DNA of 64,000 nucleotides from an uncultured Flavobacteriaceae bacterium (GTDB lineage Bacteria > Bacteroidota > Bacteroidia > Flavobacteriales > Flavobacteriaceae), in contig CANMSH010000001.1 in the NCBI GenBank assembly GCA_947500525.1, forward strand, positions 682,001 to 746,000, given 5' to 3'. The position numbers and the translations under genes were made by a program. The first letter of the stretch is position 1; the number at the start of each line of letters is the position of its first letter. Under the pieces are notes generated by a model that saw nothing but the letters and a program-made list of their open reading frames with translations, ran no database searches and was not told the origin of the DNA. Below, piece by piece: positions 34,801-44,165 of the stretch.

Positions 34801-35632
34801 GATAGAAAAAGAAAAGAAAATATTTAATCAGGCTGTTTTAGAGCAAAAAAGTAATGCCTTGAATAATATTAATAATGATTTAGATGTAATAGGTGAAAAA
34901 TTGGATGTAGTTAATATTAAGGGTAAGGTAGACAGATCGAAACGATCACCAGTGAAATCGAAGTTTGGTATTGTTCCAGACGCAACAATCTATATGGATG
35001 ATCATGCGGTTCAAACGAGTAGTTATTTGAACTTGCTCGGATCTATTTCGGGTGTGCAAGTTCAAGGTTCTGGTCGAAATATAAAGGTTCAAATTAGAAA
35101 TTTATATTCACCTTTATGGATTCTTGACGGTGTTCCAATGGAGGCTGAAAGATCGGAGCCTTTAGAAGGTTCTGACGAAGGAGGAGGGATAGGAACGAAT
35201 GCGTTTAAATCGGCAATGCCTGCTCCTGATTTCATTGCTGATTTAGAACCAAGTATTATTGAAAGAATGGAAGTTTTAAAAGGTCCTTCCACGGCAGCAT
35301 ATGGGTTAAGAGGTGCGGGAGGTGTTATTCTTATTTACACGAAAAGGGGAAAAGGTAATTATAAAGAAGCTGCTTCTTCTGAATTTAACTTGAGTACATA
35401 TTCACAGATCAAGGAATTCTATCTACCCAAATATGAAGTTGAACCAGAGACCAAAAAAAGATCAGATTATCGAACCACAATATATTGGAATCCTTTGGTG
35501 AAGACAGATATCAATGGTAACGCTACTATTACCTTTTTTAATTCTGATGAAGCTAAAAAATTGCAAATTGCTTTGGAGGGCATATCTGACTATGGTATTC
35601 CGGGTGCACATTTGGAAACGATAGGAAACTAG
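31865..35632 (+). CDS. Large secreted protein with carboxypeptidase-regulatory, MG2-like and TonB-plug domains
   Basis: 1255 residues from the ATG at 31865; an ATG ten codons upstream exists, but the later one begins the signal peptide (MEIKLFKFIFSRIRLATLLG). Domains: CarboxypepD_reg-like (about 40-110; IRGKIMDAETGESVPFCSIIIE), an unassigned ~200-residue region, an MG2-type macroglobulin region (VYLHTNKDVFSLGDYLWYS), and near the C-terminus a TonB-dependent receptor plug (NLLGSISGVQVQGSG, LWILDGVPM, IERMEVLKGPSTAAYGLRGAGGVI) without a beta-barrel. Likely outer-membrane associated; partner or substrate unknown. Members of this family are common in Bacteroidota, often called TonB-dependent receptor plug proteins. 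Confidence 0.8.
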   Translation: MEIKLFKFIFSRIRLATLLGSFFLLLSPCQVFAKLIDTGLFDVPNYEIRGKIMDAETGESVPFCSIIIENTYSGTSSNEDGDFILSIDALPTKLIFSHLNYKKQIVTITKNTELVVKLVPLAHSLDEVTLNVGNDNGYALELAQRAFKRMKSLSTIEKYGKALYRQKAKNDNTYSEFSEIIYDLKYNTVGVQDWEIIEGRYALKENSVNNKNFTLLSRLLTAIQPNTNDLLFPLRESLEQFYTVKIIDLLKNKEDNIIVLYLKPRKQLPKPAFEGEVYLNSRTYDVLKVIGTIAQDNVKLIKLTEKNTAKKNYKLSYEIVFKKDNLLDLVLDYIKVELEFDYYKDNELKTHVSSASNLFFFEYYQPTRRRKLGKQFGRKTSDWENLNEIGYNEKFWNDNQIVQRTPVEQEVIDAFEKDNRFESMFLNSRQQIALMQSGISGDPFIKWLGESMNTHLKNNSVQKVYLHTNKDVFSLGDYLWYSAFGVIGPEHYQSLQSQVLHVDLINAENKIVKAKTLELKNGRGKGSIKIDYDFPAGIYQLRAYTNWMRNFDDAFFFQKNIEILDGKSSHTETTKKSGKIDLQFFPEGGDAVSDMMNFIAFKATNPNGFGQKIKGQIVDSKNQFVANISSIYDGAGAFRLRPKKGESYTAILKDNSKYPLPPIKSEGYVMRIDNRNARTIKVKVQASENLKDKTFYVVGHMHGQKYYQTRLRFNDAPSVDFEIPKNKLPSGVITLTLFDQNKKPHAERILFVNNENELIVRTKLNEKTLNAKDKLVLDINVTDQHGKAVSSLFSLAITDATTVEKSNNSANILTHLLLQSDLKGMIANPAIHFKNQKTSTRSRLDLIMLTHGWRRFNWDKLEEQKNDSIKKFSFDEEYTISGIARNSKNDILENTSLNIIANTTDKFGYQMYPTRTNSKGRFEVHNLKYSDALKLVFSAYSSKKEPIDVQVKLDDPTINVSALPHPSFYKQVKLKSQNKIEKEKKIFNQAVLEQKSNALNNINNDLDVIGEKLDVVNIKGKVDRSKRSPVKSKFGIVPDATIYMDDHAVQTSSYLNLLGSISGVQVQGSGRNIKVQIRNLYSPLWILDGVPMEAERSEPLEGSDEGGGIGTNAFKSAMPAPDFIADLEPSIIERMEVLKGPSTAAYGLRGAGGVILIYTKRGKGNYKEAASSEFNLSTYSQIKEFYLPKYEVEPETKKRSDYRTTIYWNPLVKTDINGNATITFFNSDEAKKLQIALEGISDYGIPGAHLETIGN

Positions 35633-35704
35633 AGTTGTCGAAGTTTAAAAGTCGATTGACTCACAACAGTCTCATTTCTTGAAATTTACTATAGATTTAG
35701 ATGT

Positions 35705-35712
35705 TACTTTTG
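35705..35712 (+). promoter_or_regulatory. -7 promoter box for the 6S-like RNA
   Basis: TACTTTTG matches TAnnTTTG, with TTG at 35679-35681 as a -33 element 23 bases upstream. Transcription would start near 35719, exactly where the closing stem of the RNA begins. Confidence 0.55.
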
Positions 35713-35718
35713 TTCTTG

Positions 35719-35820
35719 CAAAAAAGAGTCTGATCTTGTTAGTTCGTGAAACGAATCTTTCCTCCCGTAAAAGTCGGCACTGGAAATTAATTCAATAGAA
35801 TTGAGATAGTCTCTTTTTTT
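35719..35820 (+). ncRNA. ssrS: Candidate 6S-like RNA
   Basis: About 100 bases closed by a long imperfect stem: AAAAAAGAG-T-CT-G-ATCT (from 35720) pairs with AGAT-AG-T-CTCTTTTTT (35804-35819). Inside are a small hairpin on each side of a central open region (TTCGT/ACGAA on the 5' side, AATTC/GAATT on the 3' side) and an apical stem TTTCC/GGAAA with CCG/CGG. A closing stem, bubble with 3' hairpin and terminal stem is the 6S architecture that mimics an open promoter; a 6S-Flavo family is known for these bacteria. The assignment rests on shape and promoter, not on sequence match. Confidence 0.5.
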
Positions 35821-37945
35821 ATTGATGTAATTTCAATTGAATACGTTTTCTTGAAATGTCAACCTCTAATACTTTTACAATAATTTGTTGGTGAAGACTT
35901 ACGTGTTCAGTAACATCCTTTACAAACGTATCTGCCAAATTAGAAACATGTATTAAACCACTTTCCTTAATACCGACGTCTACAAAACAACCAAAATTGG
36001 TAATATTATTTACGATACCAGGAAGTAGTTGACCTTCTCTTAGGTCATTAATTGTCTTAATATTTTGATTGAACGTAAATACCTTTGCTTGGGCTCTTGG
36101 GTCTAATCCAGGTTTTTCCAATTCTGTAACAATATCTTGAAGTGTTGGAAGCCCAACAGTCTCGGTTATATAGTGTTTTAAATTAATTTTTTGGAGAACT
36201 TCCTTGTTGCCAATTAAATCAGAAACGGTAATAGTATTATCTTTTGTAATCTTAGTGACGATCTCATAACTCTCAGGATGCACGGCCGAATCATCTAGTG
36301 GGTTTTTAGGCTTTTTAATACGTAAAAAACCAGCACCTTGCTCAAAAGCTTTTCCACCTAAACGTGGTACTTTTTTAATTTCTTGCCTAGTGCTAAAAGC
36401 ACCATGTTCTTTTCTATAATTCACGATGTTCTCTGCCAATTTCGGACCAATACCCGATACATAACTGAGTAAAGATTGACTCGCAGTATTAATGTTTACA
36501 CCAACCTTATTAACACAGTTTTCAACTACTGTATCCAATCTCTTCTTCAGTTTAGATTGATCTACATCATGTTGGTATTGCCCTACACCAATGGATTTTG
36601 CATCTATTTTCACTAATTCTGCCAAAGGATCGGCTAAACGTCGACCAATAGAAACAGCACCACGAACGGTGACATCATAATCAGGAAATTCATCGCGCGC
36701 AATTTTTGAAGCCGAATAAATGGAGGCTCCAGCTTCACTTACCACAAAAACTTGGACATCATTTTTAAAATGAATTTTTCGAATCAATTGCTCGGTTTCT
36801 CGAGAGGCCGTTCCGTTTCCAATGGCAATTGCCTCAATTTTGTAAGCATCCACTAAAGAACTAATTTTTTTAAGAGCTCCTTTCGAATCGTTTTGTGGAG
36901 CATGTGGATAGACGGTTTCATTATATTCCAATCCGCCTTGAGCATTCAAACATACGATCTTACAGCCACTTCTATATCCTGGATCTATAGCTAAAATGTT
37001 CTTTTCTCCTAACGGAGCGCCCAACAATAATTGTTGGAGGTTTTTAGCAAAAACAGTAATGGCAGCTTCGTCGGCTTTTTCTTTTGCTAGTTGCAAGGCC
37101 TCATTCGACAACGAAGGGAGTAGTAAACGTTTGTAAGCGTCGGCAATAGCTATTTCTATTTGGTCGGCGCAGTCGTTTTGAGAACGAATAATACGCTCTT
37201 CTGTTCGTGTAATGGCTCTATGATCATCAATCGTCACTTTTACACGAATATACCCTTCATTTTCGGCTCTTAAAATCGCCAATAAACGGTGTGAAGGACA
37301 TCGATTTAAAGATTCATTCCAGTCAAAATAATCTCTAAATTTTTGCGCTTTTTCATCGTGAGCTTTGGTTTTAATAACTTTCGTGGAAATAACGGCATGT
37401 CGCTCGAGTTGATAACGAATATTGTTTCTAATATCGCCGCGTTCATTGATCCATTCCGCAATTATATGACGAGCCCCTTCTAGCGCTTCTTCTCCACTTG
37501 AAATGTCATTTTTTATGTATTTTGAAGCTGTAAACTGTAGGTCATTTGCACGTTGACTCATTATAATTTTAGCAAGCGGTTCGAGTCCGTTGTTACGTGC
37601 CGTTTCGGCTTTCGTTTTGCGCTTTTTTTTATAGGGTAAATAGAGGTCTTCTAAGGTTGTCATATCTTGAACACCCTTGATTTTTTGCTCTAGTTCGTCT
37701 GTCAACATACCCTGCTCTGAAATAGCTTTTATAATTGCGACTTTGCGTTTTTCTATTTCTTCAAACCGTTCTTTGTGTGTAACAATAGCTGCCAATTGAA
37801 CTTCATCCAAATTTCCCGTTTTTTCTTTACGATAACGAGATATAAATGGGATGGTACAATCTTGATTTAGAAGTTCTATAGTACTTTGAATTCCTGTTAA
37901 TGGTAACTGCGTATGCGATTGTATAAACTGTACTATTTGGCTCAT
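35819..37945 (-). CDS. tex: Tex-family RNA-binding transcription accessory protein
   Basis: 708 residues. Tex N-terminal helical domain (FISRYRKEKTGNLDEVQLAAI), YqgF/RNase H-like domain (ILAIDPGYRSGCKIVCLN), helix-hairpin-helix pair (SLLSYVSGIGPKLAENIVNYR) and a C-terminal S1 RNA-binding domain (GQLLPGIVNNITNFGCFVDVGIKESGLIHVS). Cytoplasmic nucleic-acid-binding protein linked to transcription and RNA turnover. Length and order are normal. Its stop codon touches the T-run of the convergent ncRNA. Confidence 0.94.
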   Translation of the reverse strand: MSQIVQFIQSHTQLPLTGIQSTIELLNQDCTIPFISRYRKEKTGNLDEVQLAAIVTHKERFEEIEKRKVAIIKAISEQGMLTDELEQKIKGVQDMTTLEDLYLPYKKKRKTKAETARNNGLEPLAKIIMSQRANDLQFTASKYIKNDISSGEEALEGARHIIAEWINERGDIRNNIRYQLERHAVISTKVIKTKAHDEKAQKFRDYFDWNESLNRCPSHRLLAILRAENEGYIRVKVTIDDHRAITRTEERIIRSQNDCADQIEIAIADAYKRLLLPSLSNEALQLAKEKADEAAITVFAKNLQQLLLGAPLGEKNILAIDPGYRSGCKIVCLNAQGGLEYNETVYPHAPQNDSKGALKKISSLVDAYKIEAIAIGNGTASRETEQLIRKIHFKNDVQVFVVSEAGASIYSASKIARDEFPDYDVTVRGAVSIGRRLADPLAELVKIDAKSIGVGQYQHDVDQSKLKKRLDTVVENCVNKVGVNINTASQSLLSYVSGIGPKLAENIVNYRKEHGAFSTRQEIKKVPRLGGKAFEQGAGFLRIKKPKNPLDDSAVHPESYEIVTKITKDNTITVSDLIGNKEVLQKINLKHYITETVGLPTLQDIVTELEKPGLDPRAQAKVFTFNQNIKTINDLREGQLLPGIVNNITNFGCFVDVGIKESGLIHVSNLADTFVKDVTEHVSLHQQIIVKVLEVDISRKRIQLKLHQ

Positions 37946-38057
37946 ATATTAGAAAGAGTTGGTCGAGCAAAATTAAATTAATAAATTCTTTTTTTAACAG
38001 AAATTGATAGATTTCATTTACAGAAATGAATACATTTATACATAGAATTTAGAAATT

Positions 38058-38972
38058 ATGAGAAAAACTATGAGTGCGTTGTTGTTTGTTGTATTGTTTT
38101 CTCAATACTCATGTAGTCAAGGAGTAGATAAAACAGCACAAAAAGAAATAGATATTGAAAAATATTGGACGCAAGGATTGGCCGAAATTAATGTGTATAC
38201 ATTATCTCAAAATAGGTATCAAGAAAATCATGACGGACAGTTGGTCAGTGTATTTGTACGCGAAGATTTTTTGCATCAGAAACAAGTAAAAAATGAACGC
38301 TATACCGATCAAAATACAACACCTATTCTAAAGAATATTCAACTGCGAAAATTCGCTACTGGCTTATACGATTATTCAATGTTCACATCGACATTTACAC
38401 CATTAGACAGAAAACAATTTCCAAGAACGTTAAAAGTCTCTAGTTCTTCACAAGAATGGTGTGGCAACATGTATTTACAATTCAACTACCGAGATAATAG
38501 TTATAAGACCGAGTTGAGATCCTATTTTGAAGGAGAAGGCGACCAAAATGTAACGATAAACGAAGGTATCTTGGAAGATGAACTATTTAATTTGTTAAGA
38601 ATGGATCCCAATCTATTGCCAAAGGGAGATTTTCAAGTGATTCCATCAGCAAATTATATTCAGTTAAAACATGCGAAACTAACAAATGTTGCTGCCAAAG
38701 GAATGCTTAAAGATTATGATGACAAAGAATTTTCTGGAACCAATTTGAAGGAATATGTGCTACAAATGCCAAGTTTAAAAAGAACCGTACGTATTGTTTT
38801 CGAAAACAACGCTCCCTACAAAATTGTAGGTTGGTTAGATAGTTATCCTTCTGCCTTTGACAAAAAAGTAAGAACTACAAAAATCACCTTGCAACAACAA
38901 AAAATGCTAGACTATTGGAGTAAAAATTCTTTGAAAGATGTAAAACTACGTAAAGAATTGGGTATTGATTAA
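38058..38972 (+). CDS. Flavobacterial lipoprotein, unknown
   Basis: 304 residues. Lipoprotein signal MRKTMSALLFVVLFSQYSC. The mature sequence is a single globular domain with QEWCGNMYLQFNYRDNSYKTELRSYFEGEGDQ and a conserved-looking VGWLDSYPSAF near the end. Relatives in Flavobacteriia are sometimes named septum formation inhibitor Maf, but nothing of the Maf nucleotide pyrophosphatase fold is visible here, so I consider that name misleading. Function unknown. Convergent with the next gene, 2 bases apart. Confidence 0.7.
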   Translation: MRKTMSALLFVVLFSQYSCSQGVDKTAQKEIDIEKYWTQGLAEINVYTLSQNRYQENHDGQLVSVFVREDFLHQKQVKNERYTDQNTTPILKNIQLRKFATGLYDYSMFTSTFTPLDRKQFPRTLKVSSSSQEWCGNMYLQFNYRDNSYKTELRSYFEGEGDQNVTINEGILEDELFNLLRMDPNLLPKGDFQVIPSANYIQLKHAKLTNVAAKGMLKDYDDKEFSGTNLKEYVLQMPSLKRTVRIVFENNAPYKIVGWLDSYPSAFDKKVRTTKITLQQQKMLDYWSKNSLKDVKLRKELGID

Positions 38973-38974
38973 TC

Positions 38975-40441
38975 TTATTCTTTGAACTTTCGTAAAGCAA
39001 AAGTGTTGGAGTTGCTTACACGATCGAGTAAAATATAATAATCTTTATAGCTGAAAATAGTTTCGCCCTCTCCAATATCATCTGGTAAAAAGGCGTCAAT
39101 TTTATCAAACACATTTTCTGGAACATCTCCACCAAGATGATCAAAGTCATCATCGAATAAACATTCAATCCGTGTAGATTTTGTGTTTGAAAATGAATTA
39201 TAAGCAAACATCGTTGGATTAAAAAATAGGTTGAAATTCCCAAATGAACCGATAGGAATACCTCCAAAACCACCCATGGGCATCATCATACCGCCGCCAC
39301 CTCGTTGCTCTACATAACCACCTAGAGTTACATGGTATATACCATCTACTTTGATGGCTGATACCCCTATTTTTTGAGCTGTGATTTTTCGTAAGAATTT
39401 TTTAGAACTCTCTAACTCTCTAAGATTATCATACACCCCACCTTCTTGAATGATAGGGGTATTTTTAAATTTAATAGTATCATTTCTGGTAATGCTGTAC
39501 TCTTTGATCAGGGAGTCTGTCTGATAGTTAGTAACCTGAAATGTAAAATTTTCTTTAGTAGCGGCAACCATAAAGACACGATCTCCATTTAAATAAGAAT
39601 TAGTTTTCTTTCTGCTTTTTTCAGTTCCCGTCATCGGTTTGGCAAATGACTTTTTGGTTGCCTTTAAGGTATTTAGATCGATTTCTAGAAATTGCACATG
39701 TTCCTTATTATGATCAAAAGAGAAAATTACTTTATGATCTTGGGTATACATTTTTCTGTCGCCAGCGGCAACTTCAATGGCATTTGGAACGTTATCTTCA
39801 ATTTTTTGTATACTATTGGCATACGGAGCCATAAGTTTCGCAGGTGAAGCCGCATTCCCTTTTTTATCAAGAATTATAAAATGATTGGTGTCGATATGAT
39901 TTCTTTTAGGAACACCTTCTTGGTTAAAAGTATAAACATAAATACCTTCACTGTATATTTTTTTTTCGGGAGCTCTTTTTGCCGCCGATATTAAATAAAA
40001 CCTATTTTTATAGATTACTGTTTGAATGAACCTCTCATTTGCATCTTGAAGGTTAAATTCGGTTAATTGAGGTTGTTCCTTTTTATCAAACGATAATGTC
40101 ATTGAACTGAATCTTGTGTGACCTTTATTGGTTAAAAAAATTCTATAACTACCATTTTTAAGAATACTACTACCAATTAAGACTTTATATTTTCTTCTTT
40201 TTTCTGGTGACGATAGTTTGTGTTGAAGTTCAAATTTTGCGTCAAATAAATAACCATATACATTTTTAGCATCAGCAAAGAACAAAGCGACATCATCAGT
40301 ATTCTCGTTGATAATGGGTATTACATCTTTAATTTTTGACGTTGAGGTTTTTAACGAATTTTCGAATCCAACGATTGATTTTTGCGCACACAAAAGTTGA
40401 GATATGCCCAAAAAAGTAAAAAGAAAGAAAAGTTTTTTCAT
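38975..40441 (-). CDS. Secreted protein, unknown
   Basis: 488 residues. Signal peptide MKKLFFLFTFLGISQLLCAQ. The body is beta-rich and may form a propeller-like fold (repeated short strands with polar turns), with a glycine/methionine-rich insert near residue 385 (RGGGGMMMPMGGFGGIP). No enzymatic motif recognised. Single gene upstream of nothing obvious; probably periplasmic or outer-membrane attached. Confidence 0.65.
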   Translation of the reverse strand: MKKLFFLFTFLGISQLLCAQKSIVGFENSLKTSTSKIKDVIPIINENTDDVALFFADAKNVYGYLFDAKFELQHKLSSPEKRRKYKVLIGSSILKNGSYRIFLTNKGHTRFSSMTLSFDKKEQPQLTEFNLQDANERFIQTVIYKNRFYLISAAKRAPEKKIYSEGIYVYTFNQEGVPKRNHIDTNHFIILDKKGNAASPAKLMAPYANSIQKIEDNVPNAIEVAAGDRKMYTQDHKVIFSFDHNKEHVQFLEIDLNTLKATKKSFAKPMTGTEKSRKKTNSYLNGDRVFMVAATKENFTFQVTNYQTDSLIKEYSITRNDTIKFKNTPIIQEGGVYDNLRELESSKKFLRKITAQKIGVSAIKVDGIYHVTLGGYVEQRGGGGMMMPMGGFGGIPIGSFGNFNLFFNPTMFAYNSFSNTKSTRIECLFDDDFDHLGGDVPENVFDKIDAFLPDDIGEGETIFSYKDYYILLDRVSNSNTFALRKFKE

Positions 40442-40483
40442 GAAGTTCGGTTAAGTCATTTTAGCGGTATCAATATAGAAAAA

Positions 40484-42550
40484 TTAACTTACCTGTTCAC
40501 CATTAGCAACCGACTCATTTTCGGGCTCAATAAAGGCTAATTTACCATCAGGTGTATCTGTCATTAAGATCATCCCTTGACTTTCAACACCTCGCAGGGT
40601 TCTCGGCGCTAAATTGCAAAGTACGGTGACACGTTGTCCAATAATTTCATCCGCCGAAAAGCTCTCTGCGATGCCCGAGACTATGGTTCGTACATCGATA
40701 CCAACATCTACTTTAAGCTGCAATAATTTTTTAGTTTTTGGTACTTTTGTGGCTTCTAAAATAGTTCCAACTCTCATGTCGAGCTTTGTAAAATCATCAA
40801 AACCAATAGTGTCTTTTTGTGGGGCTACAGTTTTGTTTGCAGCTTCATTAGCCTGTTTAGAAGCTTGTAATTTATCTAATTGTTGTTGCACTTCTTCATC
40901 TTCAATTTTTGCAAACAAAAGTTCTGCCTTTCCTATGTTATGATTTGCCGGTAAAAGGTTGTTTTTGGTTTTGATATCATCCCAGTTAAGTGGAGCATCC
41001 AAGGTTGAAAAGCTCAAGATTGTTTTTAATTTAGCAGCTGTAAACGGTAAAAAGGGTTCACATAAAACAGCCAATCCACTAGCAATTTGTAAGGCAATAA
41101 ACATGATAGTTTGCACACGATCAGGGTCAGTTTTAACAACTTTCCAAGGTTCCTCATCTGCCAAGTATTTATTACCTAAGCGGGCTAAATTCATTAACTC
41201 AACCAAGGCTTCTCTGAAACGATAGCGCTCGATAGACTTCGAAATAATCTGAGGATATTTTTGTAACATCGCTAAAGTATCTTCATCTACATCAGAAAAA
41301 CTTCCTGCAGATGGCACCTGGCCATCATAATATTTATTCGTCAATACAACAACACGATTGATAAAGTTTCCGAAAATAGCAACCAATTCATTGTTGTTTC
41401 TTGCTTGAAAATCTTTCCAAGTAAAATCATTGTCTTTGCTTTCAGGGGCGTTTGCCGTTAAAGTATAACGAAGTACATCTTGTTTTCCAGGAAAGTCTTC
41501 TAAATATTCATGTAACCAAACGGCCCAATTTTTTGAAGTTGAAATTTTATTCCCCTCTAAATTTAAAAACTCATTGGCTGGCACATTCTCAGGTAATACG
41601 TAACTACCTTCTGCTTTTAACATACTCGGAAAAATAATGCAGTGAAAGACAATATTATCTTTACCAATAAAGTGAAGCAATTTGGTGTCTTTATCTTTCC
41701 AATACGGCTCCCAATCAATTCCTTTTGCGGCAGCCCATTCTTTTGTTGACGAAATATATCCAATGGGAGCATCAAACCATACATAAAGCACTTTTCCTTC
41801 ACCACCAGCAACAGGTACCGGAATTCCCCAATCAAGATCACGTGTTACCGCTCTTGGGCGTAAGCCGTCATCTACCCATGATTTTACCTGGCCATATACG
41901 TTAGGTTTCCAATCTTCTTTGTGCCCTTCAAGTATCCATTCTCTTAAAAAAGGTTCGTATTGATCTAAAGGTAAAAACCAGTGTTTTGTTTCTTTTAAAC
42001 TCGGTGTATTTCCAGTAATTGCCGACTTAGGGTTGATCAAATCGGTGGCGTTATGACTTGTACCACAATTCTCGCATTGGTCACCATAACTTTCTTCAAA
42101 TCCACATTTCGGACAGGTTCCAACAACAAAACGATCTGCTAAAAACTGATTCGCTTCGGCATCATATAGCTGTTGATTTGTTTCTTCAATAAATTTTCCC
42201 TCCTCATAAAGCTTCTTAAAAAATTCAGAGGCTGTATCGTGATGGATTTTTGCCGAAGTACGTGAGTAATTATCGAATGATATACCAAACTCTTTAAAAG
42301 ATGCTTTGATCATTGCATGGTATTTGTCAACTACCTGTTGAGGTGTAACCCCTTCTTTTTTTGCTTTTATCGTAATAGGTACTCCATGTTCATCAGAACC
42401 ACATATATAGGCAACTTCGTTGCCTTTTATACGTTGAAAACGTGCATAGATGTCGGCAGGTACATACACGCCAGCTAAATGACCTATATGTACAGGTCCA
42501 TTTGTATAAGGTAATGCTGCAGTAATTGTATATCTTTTCGGAGTAGTCAT
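40484..42550 (-). CDS. metG: Methionine--tRNA ligase
   Basis: 688 residues from the ATG at 42550; a TTG seven codons upstream is disregarded. Class I synthetase with HIGH-type [14 protein letters not shown], zinc knuckle cysteines ([18 protein letters not shown]), and the KMSKS equivalent [12 protein letters not shown]. The C-terminus carries the tRNA-binding OB-fold domain ([21 protein letters not shown]) used for dimerisation and tRNA binding. Charges initiator and elongator tRNA-Met. Confidence 0.95.
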   Translation of the reverse strand: MTTPKRYTITAALPYTNGPVHIGHLAGVYVPADIYARFQRIKGNEVAYICGSDEHGVPITIKAKKEGVTPQQVVDKYHAMIKASFKEFGISFDNYSRTSAKIHHDTASEFFKKLYEEGKFIEETNQQLYDAEANQFLADRFVVGTCPKCGFEESYGDQCENCGTSHNATDLINPKSAITGNTPSLKETKHWFLPLDQYEPFLREWILEGHKEDWKPNVYGQVKSWVDDGLRPRAVTRDLDWGIPVPVAGGEGKVLYVWFDAPIGYISSTKEWAAAKGIDWEPYWKDKDTKLLHFIGKDNIVFHCIIFPSMLKAEGSYVLPENVPANEFLNLEGNKISTSKNWAVWLHEYLEDFPGKQDVLRYTLTANAPESKDNDFTWKDFQARNNNELVAIFGNFINRVVVLTNKYYDGQVPSAGSFSDVDEDTLAMLQKYPQIISKSIERYRFREALVELMNLARLGNKYLADEEPWKVVKTDPDRVQTIMFIALQIASGLAVLCEPFLPFTAAKLKTILSFSTLDAPLNWDDIKTKNNLLPANHNIGKAELLFAKIEDEEVQQQLDKLQASKQANEAANKTVAPQKDTIGFDDFTKLDMRVGTILEATKVPKTKKLLQLKVDVGIDVRTIVSGIAESFSADEIIGQRVTVLCNLAPRTLRGVESQGMILMTDTPDGKLAFIEPENESVANGEQVS

Positions 42551-42678
42551 TTCAAAAAATTGGTTTGGCAAAAGTAAGAAAAATGGGCTATAACCATAAG
42601 CTATAAACTATATTTTGATACTTTTTGATTCAGATAAGCGTTTATAGAGAAATATGTATTTTTACAAAAGGCAATAGA

Positions 42679-43698
42679 ATGATAAAAATTAATCATAACA
42701 AACGATTGTTCATCTTGATGATGATGCTGGGTGTTGCTATTGGTTTTTCTCAAAATCAACGGCCAAAATATATCAACTCTCCACTTATGCAACCAACATA
42801 TTTACAAAAAGGCGATACGGTTATGATTGTGGCTACTGCCGGAATATTAAAGGAAAAATCTATTGTTGATGATGCCGTCGTATTGTTAGAAGATTGGGGG
42901 CTTCATGTAAAACTAGGAAAACACTTATATGCCGATGGTCATCATTTTGCTGGTTCTGATGCACAAAGAGCAGAAGATTTTCAAGCGGCGTTAGATGATG
43001 ATAGCGTTAAGGCGATTTGGTGTGCTAGAGGAGGTTATGGAACAGTAAGGATGGTAGATGCATTAGATTTTTCTAAGTTTACGAAGAACCCTAAATGGAT
43101 TGTTGGGTTTTCGGATGTTACCGTATTGCATAATGAAGTTCATAATATAGGTAGAGAATCTATGCATGCAATTATGCCATCTACCTATCGACCAGATGAT
43201 AAAAAACAAAAAAAGGCCTTAAAATCATTAAAAAAGGCCCTTTTTGGTAAAGGTCTAGAATATAAGACATCAAAATCTGACTTTAATAAACCTGGGAATG
43301 CTTCTGGGCAATTAATAGGAGGTAACTTATCAATACTATATAGTTTGTTGGGATCTAAATCTTCGATGAAGACTGATGGAAAAATTCTATTCATTGAAGA
43401 TGTGGGAGAATATGTATATCATATAGATAGGATGATGCAAAATTTAAAACGAAATGGTTATTTTGAAAATTGCTATGGACTAGTTGTTGGAGGAATTTCT
43501 GACATTCGAGAAAATGACACCGATTTTGGGAAGCCTGTTGAACAAGTAATTTTAGATGCTGTGGAAGGATACGACTTTCCAGTAGCTTTTGACTTTCCTG
43601 CTGGCCATATAAGAGATAATAGAACCCTTATTTTAGGTCGAGAAGTTTCGTTAGAAGTAAAGACTGGTAAAAAGGCAGTACTTAAGTTTAAGGAGTAA
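42679..43698 (+). CDS. LD-carboxypeptidase (S66 family)
   Basis: 339 residues from the ATG at 42679, chosen because it starts a signal-anchor like sequence (KRLFILMMMLGVAIGFSQ). S66 motifs: catalytic Ser region VGFSDVTVLHNEV, ARGGYGTVRMVD near residue 110, Glu in FIEDVGEYVYHIDRM and His in FPAGHIRDN. It would trim the terminal D-Ala from murein tetrapeptides in peptidoglycan recycling, here probably in the periplasm. Its last base overlaps the yraN start (TAATG). Confidence 0.88.
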   Translation: MIKINHNKRLFILMMMLGVAIGFSQNQRPKYINSPLMQPTYLQKGDTVMIVATAGILKEKSIVDDAVVLLEDWGLHVKLGKHLYADGHHFAGSDAQRAEDFQAALDDDSVKAIWCARGGYGTVRMVDALDFSKFTKNPKWIVGFSDVTVLHNEVHNIGRESMHAIMPSTYRPDDKKQKKALKSLKKALFGKGLEYKTSKSDFNKPGNASGQLIGGNLSILYSLLGSKSSMKTDGKILFIEDVGEYVYHIDRMMQNLKRNGYFENCYGLVVGGISDIRENDTDFGKPVEQVILDAVEGYDFPVAFDFPAGHIRDNRTLILGREVSLEVKTGKKAVLKFKE

Positions 43699-44057
43699 TG
43701 GCACAGCATAATGAACTAGGCAAAAAAGGAGAAGAACTCGCTCTAAATTTTCTGATTAAAAACGGATATACGATTAGAGATACCAATTGGCGTTTTCAAA
43801 AAGCTGAAGTCGATATCATTGCTGAAAAAAATGGAATTTTAGCGGTTATTGAGGTCAAAACACGTTCTTCGTCTTATTTTGGAAACCCACAAGACTTTGT
43901 GAGCCCGAAAAAAATCAAATTATTGGTCAAGGCTATAGATGAATATATTTCATCTAAAAATTTAGATGTTGAAGTTCGCTTTGATATTATTGCTATAGTG
44001 CGTAAAAATGACGAGTTTTTAATCGAGCATATCGAAGATGCTTTTTTACATTTCTAA
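43698..44057 (+). CDS. yraN: YraN-family (UPF0102) nuclease-like protein
   Basis: 119 residues. Restriction-endonuclease-like fold of the UPF0102 family: ELGKKGEELALNFLIKNGY, then ADIIAEKNGILAVIEVKTRSS-type core (EVDIIAEKNG, IEVKTRSS) with the Asp and Glu-x-Lys positions of the nuclease motif. Role unresolved, probably in DNA repair or processing. Overlaps the LD-carboxypeptidase gene by one base. Confidence 0.9.
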   Translation: MAQHNELGKKGEELALNFLIKNGYTIRDTNWRFQKAEVDIIAEKNGILAVIEVKTRSSSYFGNPQDFVSPKKIKLLVKAIDEYISSKNLDVEVRFDIIAIVRKNDEFLIEHIEDAFLHF

Positions 44058-44165
44058 ATTCGATAGTGCTATTCACACGTCATTTCTGGTAGTTTACACA
44101 TAAATGATGATTTTACTAAAGAAAGTTTTGTTACTTAGTGATTGAATACCAATAAATCACTGTAT

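Noticed and set aside
38058..38972. Maf septum-formation inhibitor, as similar proteins are sometimes named
   Set aside because: The protein is a lipoprotein without the Maf nucleotide-pyrophosphatase motifs.
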